Assembly: GCA_033812735.1 (NCBI GenBank) | Contig: JAPXTA010000084.1 | Span: 1 to 23,256, forward strand | Length of the DNA: 23,256 bases | Reading direction: 5' to 3' | From: JABFRJ01 sp033812735 | GTDB lineage: Bacteria; Pseudomonadota; Alphaproteobacteria; Rhizobiales; Hyphomicrobiaceae | Shown here: positions 6,481 through 14,198 of the stretch, in pieces | How the letters are laid out: the number at the start of each line of letters is the position of its first letter | Position numbering within the stretch: position 1 is the first letter of the stretch | Notes under the pieces: model-generated | Seen by the model: the letters and a program-made list of their open reading frames with translations, nothing else | What the model was told of the DNA's origin: nothing | The model's database searches: none | Translations under genes and position numbers: made by a program

Positions 6481-8013
6481 TTACACCCCAAGTTTCGGCA
6501 CCTTATGTGTGCCCTTGGCGAGGCAGATGTTCTTCGTCTCCATATAGAAATCGAACGAGTAGTCGCCGCCGTCGCGGCCGATGCCTGACGACTTCACGCC
6601 GCCGAATGGCGTCGGCAGATGCCGCACGTTCTCCGAGTTGAGCCAGATCATTCCGGCCTCCAACTCATCGGCAACGCGCAACGCCCGCCCCATGTCGCGC
6701 GTCCAAACGTATCCCGTCAGCCCGTACCGCACCGAATTCGCAATCGCGAGTGCCTCTGCCTCGTCCTTGAAGGTCAGGGCCGTCAGCACCGGCCCAAAAA
6801 CTTCGTCCTGCGCGATCTTCATGTGCGGCTTCGCACCGGTCAGCAGCGTCGGCTGCACGTAGTGCCCGCCGCCCGGTCCGGCATGCGCCGCCCCGCCGGC
6901 ACGCGCTGCGACGCCTTCTGTCTTGGCAATCTCGAAATAGCTGCAAACCTTCGCGAGATGGCGCTCGTGAATGAGCGGACCGACCTCCGTCGCCGGATCG
7001 AGCGGATGCCCGACCTTGAGTTTCCTCACCCTCTCGGCCACCCGCGCGAGGAACGTCTCCGCAATGCTCTCCTGCACCAGCAACCGCGACGACGACGTGC
7101 AGCGCTCGCCGTTGAGCGAGTAGATCATGAACACGACCGCATCGAGCGCTGCGTCCATGTCCGCGTCGTCGAACACGATGACAGGGTTCTTGCCGCCGAG
7201 CTCGAAGTGCACCCGCTTCAGCGTCGCAGCACCCTGCCCCATGATCGCCGAGCCCGTCGCCGTATCGCCGACGAACCCGATCGCCTTGATATCGGGATGC
7301 TCGGTGAGCGCCTTGCCGGCTTCCTCGCCAAGACCATGCACCGTGTTGAGAACACCCGGCGGCAGTCCCGCCTTCTCGCAGAGCTTCACCAGCAGATCCG
7401 CCGTGACCGGCGACCACTCGGCGGGCTTGTGCACGACGGTGCAGCCCGCAGCCAGTGCCGGCGCGATCTTCCACGTCGACAGCATGAATGGCGTGTTCCA
7501 CGGCGTGATCACGCCGACCGGTCCGATCGGAACCCGCGTCGTGACGTTCCAGTGGTCGGCCGTCGGCAGGCTCAAGCCGTCGCGCGCATCTGCGCATCTA
7601 TCAGCATAAAATCGAAAGTTCTCCGCGCCCCGCACAGCCGCTTTAGACATGAAGCGATACGCCTGCCCCGTGTCGTAGCTTTCGAGCACCGCGATGTCGT
7701 CGGCATGAGCCTCGATCGTATCGGCGATGCTGTGCATCAGCGCCCGCCGCTGGTCGGGTGCCATCGCAGCCCACGGCTTGAACGCCTTCTTCGCCGCTGT
7801 CGCAGCGCGATCGATATCGTCCGCCGTCCCTCGCGCCACCCGCGTAATCAATTCCTTGTCGATCGGCGAGTGCGTCTCAAATGTCGACTTCGATTCCGTC
7901 CGTTCACCCGCGATGTGGTGCCCGATGCCCGCGATCTTCAGCGACCCGAGCAACGGCTCTAGCCGCGCCTTGTTCTCAGCAAATGTCGGTCCCTTGCCTG
8001 CGGCCTTTGCCAT
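6481..8013 (-). CDS. hpaE: 5-carboxymethyl-2-hydroxymuconate semialdehyde dehydrogenase
   Basis: This 510-residue NAD-dependent aldehyde dehydrogenase oxidises the ring-cleavage product of homoprotocatechuate to 5-carboxymethyl-2-hydroxymuconate. The aldehyde dehydrogenase catalytic set is intact: N173 in PWNTPF, K196 in VVHKPAEWSP, E271 in FELGGKNP, and nucleophile C305 in NGERCTSSSR. The NGERCTSSSR context and PTADHWNVTTRVPIGPVGVI are typical of HpaE rather than of betaine or succinate-semialdehyde dehydrogenases. The start lies three bases after the hpaF stop, with GGGGAAAGG inside the end of hpaF serving as ribosome binding site, so translation is likely coupled. It is the last gene of a minus-strand operon (FAH-hpaF-hpaE). 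Only the substrate is uncertain, since no HpaD dioxygenase is in the window. Confidence 0.9.
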   Translation of the reverse strand: MAKAAGKGPTFAENKARLEPLLGSLKIAGIGHHIAGERTESKSTFETHSPIDKELITRVARGTADDIDRAATAAKKAFKPWAAMAPDQRRALMHSIADTIEAHADDIAVLESYDTGQAYRFMSKAAVRGAENFRFYADRCADARDGLSLPTADHWNVTTRVPIGPVGVITPWNTPFMLSTWKIAPALAAGCTVVHKPAEWSPVTADLLVKLCEKAGLPPGVLNTVHGLGEEAGKALTEHPDIKAIGFVGDTATGSAIMGQGAATLKRVHFELGGKNPVIVFDDADMDAALDAVVFMIYSLNGERCTSSSRLLVQESIAETFLARVAERVRKLKVGHPLDPATEVGPLIHERHLAKVCSYFEIAKTEGVAARAGGAAHAGPGGGHYVQPTLLTGAKPHMKIAQDEVFGPVLTALTFKDEAEALAIANSVRYGLTGYVWTRDMGRALRVADELEAGMIWLNSENVRHLPTPFGGVKSSGIGRDGGDYSFDFYMETKNICLAKGTHKVPKLGV

Positions 8014-8016
8014 GTC

Positions 8017-8427
8017 TCAGCCTTTCCCCATTGCACGCCGCTGTTCGACGATCTCGTGCAGATTGTTGTGCTTCATCGCCCCGACCGGATCGATCTCGAC
8101 GATTTCGAGTGTCAGCCCCAGCGGCGACGTCGCAAAAGCATTCGCCGTCGCGCGCTTGACCGCCTCGAAGATGTGTTCCGCCGCCTTCTGACGGACCTCC
8201 GCCGTCCGTCCCGTGCCGATCCGGGCTTGAACATGCACGAAGCCGTTGTCCTTGTGACCGTCGGCAACTTTGTAGACGTCCCGCCGCTCCGCCCGTGTCC
8301 GCAAACCACCGATCGGAAAAACGCCGGTCTCCAATGCCGCCGCGTGCACGGCATCGACAAGCGCGCGGATGTCGACGCGCCGTTCGTCTTCCAGGTTCGA
8401 TGAGTATTCGACGATCAGATGGGGCAT
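8017..8427 (-). CDS. hpaF: 5-carboxymethyl-2-hydroxymuconate delta-isomerase
   Basis: This 136-residue isomerase of the tautomerase superfamily converts 5-carboxymethyl-2-hydroxymuconate to its 2-oxo isomer. The N-terminus MPHLIVEYSSNLE places Pro directly after Met; after Met removal this Pro-1 is the expected general base. GGLRTRAERRDVY (about residues 40-52) and DNGFVHVQARIGTGRT carry the conserved Arg residues and core of the family. The frame is open upstream, but the ATG at 8427 gives the conserved Pro-1 start and has GGAG about 6 bases before it. The length matches known HpaF. It is separated from the upstream FAH gene by 122 bases occupied by a composite inverted repeat, and from hpaE by 3 bases. 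Confidence 0.92.
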   Translation of the reverse strand: MPHLIVEYSSNLEDERRVDIRALVDAVHAAALETGVFPIGGLRTRAERRDVYKVADGHKDNGFVHVQARIGTGRTAEVRQKAAEHIFEAVKRATANAFATSPLGLTLEIVEIDPVGAMKHNNLHEIVEQRRAMGKG

Positions 8428-8441
8428 GTGAGTCTCCAGTC

Positions 8442-8547
8442 CCTTCTCCCCGCGCGCGGGGAGAAGGTTAGGATGAGGGGCGGCCACTTGCTCTGTGCGG
8501 ATGCGGCCCCTCACCCTAACCCTCTTCCCGTTATGACGGGGAGAGGG
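8442..8547. repeat. Composite inverted repeat inside the hpa operon
   Basis: 8442-8467 is a perfect 26-bp palindrome (CCTTCTCCCCGCG and its complement). It runs into GGTTAGGATGAGGGGC (8466-8481), which pairs with one mismatch to GCCCCTCACCCTAACC (8506-8521). The right side then carries CCCTCTTCCCGTTATGACGGGGAGAGGG, another stem. The whole can form one long cruciform around a 24-base centre. It fills the gap between two genes transcribed together on the minus strand. Such units are common in Hyphomicrobiales intergenic DNA. Confidence 0.85.
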
Positions 8548-8549
8548 AA

Positions 8550-9413
8550 TTACATCTCGTCCTTCACAGTATTTCTGAGTACGCCGATCGACGGACACTC
8601 CACCTCGACCACGTCGCCGGCTTTCAACCACTTCGGCGGATCGAACCTTGCGCCCGCGCCCGGCGGCGTCCCCGTGGCGATGCAGTCACCCGGCTCCAGC
8701 GTCGTAAAGGTCGAGATGTAGTTGATGATCCGCGCGAACGGAAACATCAGCGTGCCGGTATTGCCGCGTTGCCGCTCGTCGCCGTTGACGCGCGTGACGA
8801 CCTCGAGATTGCCAAGATCACCCACCTCGTCGCGCGTCACGATCCAGGGTCCGATCGAACCCGACCGGTCGAAGTTCTTGCCTTGCGTCACGTTGAATTT
8901 GCCGTGCCGCAGCCAGTCGCGCACCGACCCCTCGTTCATCAGCGTCACGCCGAACACATAGTCATGGGCGCGCATCTCCGGAATGCGCCGTCCGCTCTTG
9001 CCGATCACGATCACGATCTCGCCCTCGTAGTCGAACTGCGTGCTCTCGGGCGGCCGCACGATCGGGCTCTCATGCCCGACAAACGAATTGGGAAACCTCA
9101 CGAATAGGCTCGGATACTTCGGCGCCTCCGTGCCGTCCTTGTACTCGGCGTTCCGCTCCGGATAGTTCACGCCAACGCAGATGATCTTGCCGGGCCGTGG
9201 CAGCGGCGGCAGCAGCGTCACCTCCGAGAGCTTGCCATCCGGCGGCGCCCCCTCGATCAGTGTGACAAGTTCGCCCCCCGCTCCGGCTGCGATGACGTCG
9301 TGAAGCGATCCGAAGCGCCCCTCGAGCCGCTTCGACAGATCGATCAGGCCACCGTCCGGTGTCACCGCGCCGAAGCGCTCCTGACCGCGCGTGTTCCAAG
9401 TAGCTAGCCGCAT
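8550..9413 (-). CDS. hpaG: Fumarylacetoacetate hydrolase family protein (HpaG-like isomerase/decarboxylase)
   Basis: This 287-residue protein belongs to the fumarylacetoacetate hydrolase fold. In the homoprotocatechuate pathway this family decarboxylates or isomerises the product of HpaE/HpaF. Visible motifs are ICVGVNYPERNAEY, FVRFPNSFVGHESPI, the metal-binding FDYEGEIVIVIGK, NEGSVRDWLRHGKFNVTQGKNFDRSGSIGPWIV (given here by its ends NEGSVRDW and GPWIV as the diagnostic stretch) and IATGTPPGAGARFDPP. It has one FAH domain, unlike the duplicated HpaG of E. coli. The frame is open upstream to 9545, but ATG 9413 has GAGGA 6 bases before it and the natural MRLATWN start. It is the first gene of the three-gene minus-strand operon. 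The exact reaction is inferred from the hpaF and hpaE neighbours; another 2-oxo-acid hydrolase role is possible. Confidence 0.85.
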   Translation of the reverse strand: MRLATWNTRGQERFGAVTPDGGLIDLSKRLEGRFGSLHDVIAAGAGGELVTLIEGAPPDGKLSEVTLLPPLPRPGKIICVGVNYPERNAEYKDGTEAPKYPSLFVRFPNSFVGHESPIVRPPESTQFDYEGEIVIVIGKSGRRIPEMRAHDYVFGVTLMNEGSVRDWLRHGKFNVTQGKNFDRSGSIGPWIVTRDEVGDLGNLEVVTRVNGDERQRGNTGTLMFPFARIINYISTFTTLEPGDCIATGTPPGAGARFDPPKWLKAGDVVEVECPSIGVLRNTVKDEM

Positions 9414-9420
9414 GGCAATC

Positions 9421-9444
9421 CTCGCGCCAAAAACTCGCGCCAAA
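9421..9444 (-). promoter_or_regulatory. Tandem 11-bp direct repeat in the hpaG leader
   Basis: CTCGCGCCAAA occurs twice, starting at 9421 and 9434 (13-bp period). Read on the minus strand it is TTTGGCGCGAG, ending 7 bases before the hpaG start, where the second copy overlaps the probable ribosome binding site. It could be a regulator or translation-control site; chance is not excluded. Confidence 0.35.
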
Positions 9445-9572
9445 TCCCTAATCTGACCCAGACTAAGCACGGTAAGCCACCGCACCTGTGCAGGCAACCG
9501 TCGCGCCTCTTGTCCTCGGACCGCCGAATCGCACAGCTTTCCCACAGGTTATCCAGTGCTGGGGTTCTGCCG

Positions 9573-10016
9573 ATGGCGATCGACTATCGCGAAATGAAGC
9601 GACTTGCCGACGATCCTCAGGCCGCGCGCGCTCTGGCCGACCTCCTGCTCACCCACCGCGCCGATCTGCTCAGCGACGGCGCCCAGGATCTTGTGGCTTC
9701 CTTGAAAAGGCGTGCCGCCGAGAAGCCTCTGACCATGCGGCAGCTCGAGGCCCTGCTCGATATCCGCGACCGCTCGACCGTCTCGAACAAGGTTGGACCG
9801 TACAATCTCGGCAAGCTCGTCCGCCAGGTCTGGGAGCGCCGCGCCGAGCTCGCTGACTTCGAGGACGAAGAATGGATTGCCTCGCTGCTCCAGCGTGACC
9901 TCGTCCGCGGCCTCACCGAAGCCGAGCGCCGCCGCCTCGTCGCCATCTGCAAATCACCCGAGATCGATCTCATTCCATCCGACGAATGGGTCGACCTTCG
10001 CGACCGCCGCTTCTGA
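9573..10016 (+). CDS. Hypothetical protein, not recognised
   Basis: This 147-residue soluble protein is unrecognised. It is rich in charged, probably helical segments (MAIDYREMKRLADDPQAARA, then DLVASLKRRAAEKP, then QRDLVRGLTEAERRRLVAIC). There is no signal peptide, membrane segment, Cys cluster or obvious catalytic motif. A central stretch, LDIRDRSTVSNKVGPYNLGK, could be a helix-turn-helix-like or interaction region, but I cannot support that. GC-rich third codon positions match the neighbours, so it looks like resident coding DNA. ATG 9573 follows GGGGTT with about 7 bases spacing; an in-frame start at 9510 is possible but would overlap the probable promoter region shared with divergent hpaG. 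It stands alone between divergent hpaG and convergent putA. Confidence 0.75.
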   Translation: MAIDYREMKRLADDPQAARALADLLLTHRADLLSDGAQDLVASLKRRAAEKPLTMRQLEALLDIRDRSTVSNKVGPYNLGKLVRQVWERRAELADFEDEEWIASLLQRDLVRGLTEAERRRLVAICKSPEIDLIPSDEWVDLRDRRF

Positions 10017-10033
10017 AACCGCAAACAATGCGT

Positions 10034-10108
10034 TCCCGGGCGAGCGCGCGACTTGCGATCCGGCTGAAGGCCGCAGCAAGTCGCAGATCGTTCGCGCGCG
10101 ACCCGGGA
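10034..10108. terminator. Large imperfect hairpin between convergent genes, possible bidirectional terminator
   Basis: The outer arms TCCCGGGCGAGCGCGCGA (from 10034) and TCGCGCGCGACCCGGGA (to 10108) pair with a small bulge. The inner part CTTGC...GCAAG (10052-10080) pairs again around CGGC-TGAA-GCCG-like sequence. It lies 17 bases after the stop of the 9573 gene and 20 bases beyond the putA stop. There is no clear U-tract on either strand, so it may equally be a dispersed repeat unit. Confidence 0.5.
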
Positions 10109-10128
10109 CCGCGTCCATGCGATCAAAC

Positions 10129-13100
10129 TCAAATTCCGCCTTCGCCGCCAAGCCCGAGCAATTGCACGTTCCCGCCCGTTGCCGTGATGTCGGTCGAGCG
10201 CACACGCTCCGTCGCAAACCGCGCTACGTAATGCGGCCCGCCCGCTTTCGGCCCCGTACCCGACAAGCCCTCGCCGCCGAACGGTTGCACGCCAACGACC
10301 GCGCCGATCTGGTTGCGATTGACATAGAGATTGCCGGCACGCGCATGCTCCGCAACGAAATCGGCGACCGCCGCTATACGGCTGTGCAGCCCGAGCGTCA
10401 GGCCGTATCCGGTCGCGTTGATCGCCTGAACAACCTTGTCGAGCGCCCCGCGCTCGTAGCGGATCACATGCAGGATCGGCCCGAACACTTCGCGCTCCAG
10501 CATGTCCATCGACGCGATCTCGTAGACGGCGGGCGTTACATACGTGCCCGACCGGCACGCCTCCGGCATCGGCAGGTCGATCAACTCCTTTGCCACGCGC
10601 TGCATCTTCAGCTTATGGGCATCGAGATTGTCCTGCGCCGCTTCGTCGATGACGGGGCCGATATCGGTCGCGTAGGACATCGGATCTCCGAGTTCGAGCG
10701 TCGCAACCGCGCCGACCAGCATCTCGATCATTTGATCGGCGACATCGTTCTGTACGAACAGCACGCGTGCTGCCGAACACCGCTGCCCCGCGCTGTCGAA
10801 GGCGGAGCGCACGAGATCACGCACCACCTGCTCCGGCAGCGCGGATGAATCCGCGATCATCGCGTTGATGCCACCCGTCTCGGCGATGAACGGCACGATC
10901 GGCCCGCGCTTCTGTGCCAGCGTCGACTGGATCGCCCACGCCGTCTCGTTCGAGCCGGTGAAGACGACGCCCGCCGTTCGCGCATCCTTGACGAGCGCAG
11001 CACCGACAGCACCGCCACCCGTCAAAAGATGCAGCACATCTTTTGGCACGCCTGCTTCGTGCATCAACTCGATCGCAAGGAATGCCACGACCGGCGTTTG
11101 CTCGGCGGGCTTTGCGAGCACCGGATTCCCGGCCGCGAGCGCGGCCGCAACTTGTCCTGTGAAGATCGCCAGCGGAAAATTCCACGGACTGATCGCGACG
11201 ATCGGTCCCCTGCCGCGGAGATCCAGCCGGTTCGTCTCCCCAGTCGGCCCGCCGAAAAGAGTAGGCTTTACGAACAGGCGCCGCGCCTCGCATGCGTAGT
11301 ACCGCAGGAAATCGATCGCCTCGCGCACGTCGCCGAGCGCGTTCTCGATCGTTTTGCCCGCTTCACGAATGATCACGCCCATCAGTCTCAACCGATCGCG
11401 CTCGTAGAGGTCTGCCGCCTTGTCGAGGATTGCCGCCCTCTGCGCCCCGCCGAGCCGGTCCCAAGAATGCGCACCCTTCAGCGACGCCTCGAAGGCCGCA
11501 TCGACATGGTCTTGCGTCGAACTGACCACGGTGCCAACGCGTTGCCGCCGGTCGTGCGGGCACAACACCAGCTCAGCGGCGTCGCCCCCGGTCGTCGCTT
11601 GGCCCGCCACGATGGGACCCGCGGCGAACGACGGCGACAGCTGCTCACTTATCCGGAACAGCGCATCGTTCCTGACGCTCGGATTGTAGATCGCGAGGCC
11701 CGCCGAGTTCCGGCGGGGGGCATGCGGGTCCTTGAGAAAGATCTCGGCTGGCAGCGGTAAGGTGGCTTTTGGCGGCTTCGCGGCGGCACGCTCCGCTTCT
11801 GCCGTCTCGACAGGATCCCGGATGATATCGGCGACATTCGCCTTCTCGTCGGCGAGACGATTGACGAACGAAGTGTTCGCACCGTTCTCCAGCAAGCGCC
11901 GCACGAGATACGCGAGCAGATCCTCATGTCCGCCGACCGGCGCATAGATGCGGCAAGCGCGATTGAGCTTCGCGTCCCCAACCACCTCCTCGTAGAGCGC
12001 CTCACCCATGCCATGCAGGCGCTGGAATTCGTAAGCGGTATTGCCGCCCGCAACATAAGCAGACGCGACCGTATGAGCATTGTGCGTCGCGAACTGCGGG
12101 TAGAACGCTGCGGGGTCCGAAAGCAGGAACCGCATGCCCGCGAGATACGAAACGTCGGTATGAAGTTTGTGGGTAAATACCGGATAATCGGCGAGACCGC
12201 GCTCCTGCGCCCATTTGATCTCGCTGTCCCAATAGGCGCCCTTGACGAGTCTCACCGGGATTCGCTTGCCGCCCATGCCGGCGATGCGGCGCAGCCAGCG
12301 CAGTACCGGTACGGCGCGCCGCGAATAGGCCTGTACGGCAAGGCCCAATCCCGACCATCCCGCCAGCGACGGATCGAGATACGCGGCCGCGAACATCTCG
12401 AGTTGCACGTCGAGACGGTCCTGCTCTTCCGCGTCGATGGTGAGCCCGAGCCCCTGCGACTGCGCGAACCGCGCAAGCTCGATCAAGCGCGGCAGCAACT
12501 CGCGATGCAATTGCTCCATCTTGCCAGGCTCGAAACGCGGATGGATCGCCGACAGCTTCACGGACAATCCCGGCCGCGCCATCAGCGCGTCCGTGTGGGC
12601 GGCACTGATCGGCCCCGCAGCCTTTCCGACCGCCGCCATCGCGTCCATGTAGCGCGCGAAGTATCGGTCCGCGTCCGCGTTCGTCCGCGCGCCCTCGCCG
12701 AGCATGTCATAGGAGAAGCGATAGCCCTTCTTCTCGAGCGCCGACGCCCGCGAGATTGCCTCCTTGATGTTGCGACCAAGAACGAAATTGTCGCCGAGGA
12801 TGCGCATCGCCTGCCGCAGCGCCTGCCGGATGAATGGCTCGCCCGACCGCGCGATCAACCGCTTCAAGGTGCCTGTCGTACCCGAACGCTTGTCGGCACC
12901 GAGCTTGACCACTCGCCCGGTAATCATCAGCCCGAACGTCGAGGCGTTGACGAACAGCGAATCCGATGAGCCGAAATGCTTGTCCCACTGTCCCTCGCCG
13001 ATCTTTTCGGCAATGAGCGCATCGGCCGTCTCGCGGTCGGGAATGCGCAGCAGGCTCTCGGCAAGGCACATCAGAATGATGCCTTCTTCCGACGACAGCT

Positions 13101-13395
13101 CGTATTCGTGCATGAAACTGTCGATCCCGCTGAACTTGTCGCGGTTGGCGCGCGCTTGATGCACGAAGTTGCGGGCGATGTCGCCGATGCGCCGCCGCTC
13201 GTCTTCCGTGTAGACTGCCCGCTCGATCAAACCGCCGACGAGCCGGCGCTCGTCGAACAAGTGATACGACGCGATTTCGTCGCGGTCCGGCAGGATCTGT
13301 GCCGTCCCCGACCCACGCTGAGACACCTTGTCGGGTCTAGCGGCAGGACCGTCATTGAGTACGTGGAGCGTCGTCGACGACGGGCGCTTGGCCAT
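10129..13395 (-). CDS. putA: Bifunctional proline dehydrogenase / L-glutamate gamma-semialdehyde dehydrogenase PutA
   Basis: This 1088-residue enzyme oxidises proline to glutamate in two steps, passing electrons via FAD to the membrane quinone pool and then to NAD. The proline dehydrogenase barrel spans about 200-520, with RLVKGAYWDSEIK at 382-394, YEFQRLHGMGEALYEE at 455-470 and RLLENGANTSFVNRL at 500-514. The aldehyde dehydrogenase domain spans about 565-1080, with N739 in PWNFPLAIF, K762, FTGSNETA near 812, E839 in AETGG and nucleophile C873 in GQRCSA. The N-terminus lacks a ribbon-helix-helix DNA-binding segment, so this is a purely enzymatic PutA that does not repress its own gene. GAGGA lies 9 bases before the ATG. 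The pseudo-amidotransferase gene ends 91 bases upstream in the same direction, so co-transcription is possible. No PutP or proline regulator is visible. Confidence 0.97.
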   Translation of the reverse strand: MAKRPSSTTLHVLNDGPAARPDKVSQRGSGTAQILPDRDEIASYHLFDERRLVGGLIERAVYTEDERRRIGDIARNFVHQARANRDKFSGIDSFMHEYELSSEEGIILMCLAESLLRIPDRETADALIAEKIGEGQWDKHFGSSDSLFVNASTFGLMITGRVVKLGADKRSGTTGTLKRLIARSGEPFIRQALRQAMRILGDNFVLGRNIKEAISRASALEKKGYRFSYDMLGEGARTNADADRYFARYMDAMAAVGKAAGPISAAHTDALMARPGLSVKLSAIHPRFEPGKMEQLHRELLPRLIELARFAQSQGLGLTIDAEEQDRLDVQLEMFAAAYLDPSLAGWSGLGLAVQAYSRRAVPVLRWLRRIAGMGGKRIPVRLVKGAYWDSEIKWAQERGLADYPVFTHKLHTDVSYLAGMRFLLSDPAAFYPQFATHNAHTVASAYVAGGNTAYEFQRLHGMGEALYEEVVGDAKLNRACRIYAPVGGHEDLLAYLVRRLLENGANTSFVNRLADEKANVADIIRDPVETAEAERAAAKPPKATLPLPAEIFLKDPHAPRRNSAGLAIYNPSVRNDALFRISEQLSPSFAAGPIVAGQATTGGDAAELVLCPHDRRQRVGTVVSSTQDHVDAAFEASLKGAHSWDRLGGAQRAAILDKAADLYERDRLRLMGVIIREAGKTIENALGDVREAIDFLRYYACEARRLFVKPTLFGGPTGETNRLDLRGRGPIVAISPWNFPLAIFTGQVAAALAAGNPVLAKPAEQTPVVAFLAIELMHEAGVPKDVLHLLTGGGAVGAALVKDARTAGVVFTGSNETAWAIQSTLAQKRGPIVPFIAETGGINAMIADSSALPEQVVRDLVRSAFDSAGQRCSAARVLFVQNDVADQMIEMLVGAVATLELGDPMSYATDIGPVIDEAAQDNLDAHKLKMQRVAKELIDLPMPEACRSGTYVTPAVYEIASMDMLEREVFGPILHVIRYERGALDKVVQAINATGYGLTLGLHSRIAAVADFVAEHARAGNLYVNRNQIGAVVGVQPFGGEGLSGTGPKAGGPHYVARFATERVRSTDITATGGNVQLLGLGGEGGI

Positions 13396-13486
13396 GGCGG
13401 CAGATCCTCTAGTGGGAGGGCCGAATCAATCTCGCACAACATACCCGATGTGGGCAGCCCTCGCCGCAGCACCAAGTGGCGCAACT

Positions 13487-14185
13487 TCAGGCAATCTTGA
13501 AGCCGAATGCGGCAACGAGACCGCTCATGATCGGCACGAGTGCATCCTCGAGTGCGACCGCGAGATCGCCCATCGCCTCGAGCACAGGCCCGGGATCTTC
13601 AGGTGTATCGTCGCTTTCCATGATCAGATCCTCGACCATCGCGCGCCGCACCCCCGGATTTCCAGCAAATCCGAACGCCTTCGGTCCGATCGAGAAGACA
13701 GACGGCTTGCCTTCGCTATCCGTGGCAAGAATTCGCGCATAGGGCGGCGGAACGGGCACGTCACGCATGTAAACGACCGTCGGGAATGTCCCCGGCAGCA
13801 ATCCGCCGAGCGCATCGTCCTCGACCCGCGTCGCCGTATCGATCTTCAAGACCAGCGGCGACGCGGCGCGGGCGCCATCGGCGGCCAGGGCCAGAATCTG
13901 CGCCCCGAGCCCAAACCCGATGACCGGCTTGTCGAGCATCAGGCACGCCCGCGCCAGCCGCACTTCCTGCTCCAGCGTAGGCAGTACGCTTCCCTCGGTC
14001 TTGCTGCCCCAAGGTCCGCCGCCGAGCAAAATCAGTCCGTCGCCGATGGTCGGAACCGACGGTAGCTTGCCGCCCGTGGTGAACGGCCGGTGATATCCGA
14101 ACCGGATGCCGCGCCCTTCGAGATGGTCCTCGATCCCGCCGAGCCATTCCGATTGCGTGTGCTGAATGACCGACAGATGCAGCAC
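13487..14185 (-). CDS. Class I glutamine amidotransferase-like protein lacking catalytic Cys and His
   Basis: This 232-residue protein has the class I amidotransferase fold: LSVIQHTQSEWLGGIEDHL at the start, GDGLILLGGGPWG (about 48-60) and DKPVIGFGLGAQILAL (85-100). In active members the nucleophile elbow is GxCxGxQ. Here residue 92 is Gly, giving G-F-G-L-G-A-Q. The region where FHPE would carry the catalytic His and Glu reads FGFAGNPGV (171-179), so both are lost. The rest of the frame is intact with normal codon use, so this is a stable non-glutaminase rather than a decaying gene. It starts with GTG at 14185, supported by GGAG in the 13-base gap after the thioesterase stop. It forms a tight operon with the thioesterase and lipoate ligase. 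Its role is unknown; a ligand-binding or scaffolding function is inference. Confidence 0.8.
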   Translation of the reverse strand: MLHLSVIQHTQSEWLGGIEDHLEGRGIRFGYHRPFTTGGKLPSVPTIGDGLILLGGGPWGSKTEGSVLPTLEQEVRLARACLMLDKPVIGFGLGAQILALAADGARAASPLVLKIDTATRVEDDALGGLLPGTFPTVVYMRDVPVPPPYARILATDSEGKPSVFSIGPKAFGFAGNPGVRRAMVEDLIMESDDTPEDPGPVLEAMGDLAVALEDALVPIMSGLVAAFGFKIA

Positions 14186-14198
14186 GTCGATCTCCGTG

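Noticed and set aside
6619..7962. Long open frame on the plus strand opposite hpaE
   Set aside because: Arg/Pro/His-rich composition, no family motif, and it mirrors the GC-rich third positions of a clearly real aldehyde dehydrogenase gene.
9541..9556. TTATCCAGT near a possible DnaA box or origin
   Set aside because: Single site with two mismatches to TTATCCACA, no cluster, no AT-rich unwinding region and no dnaA/dnaN neighbours.
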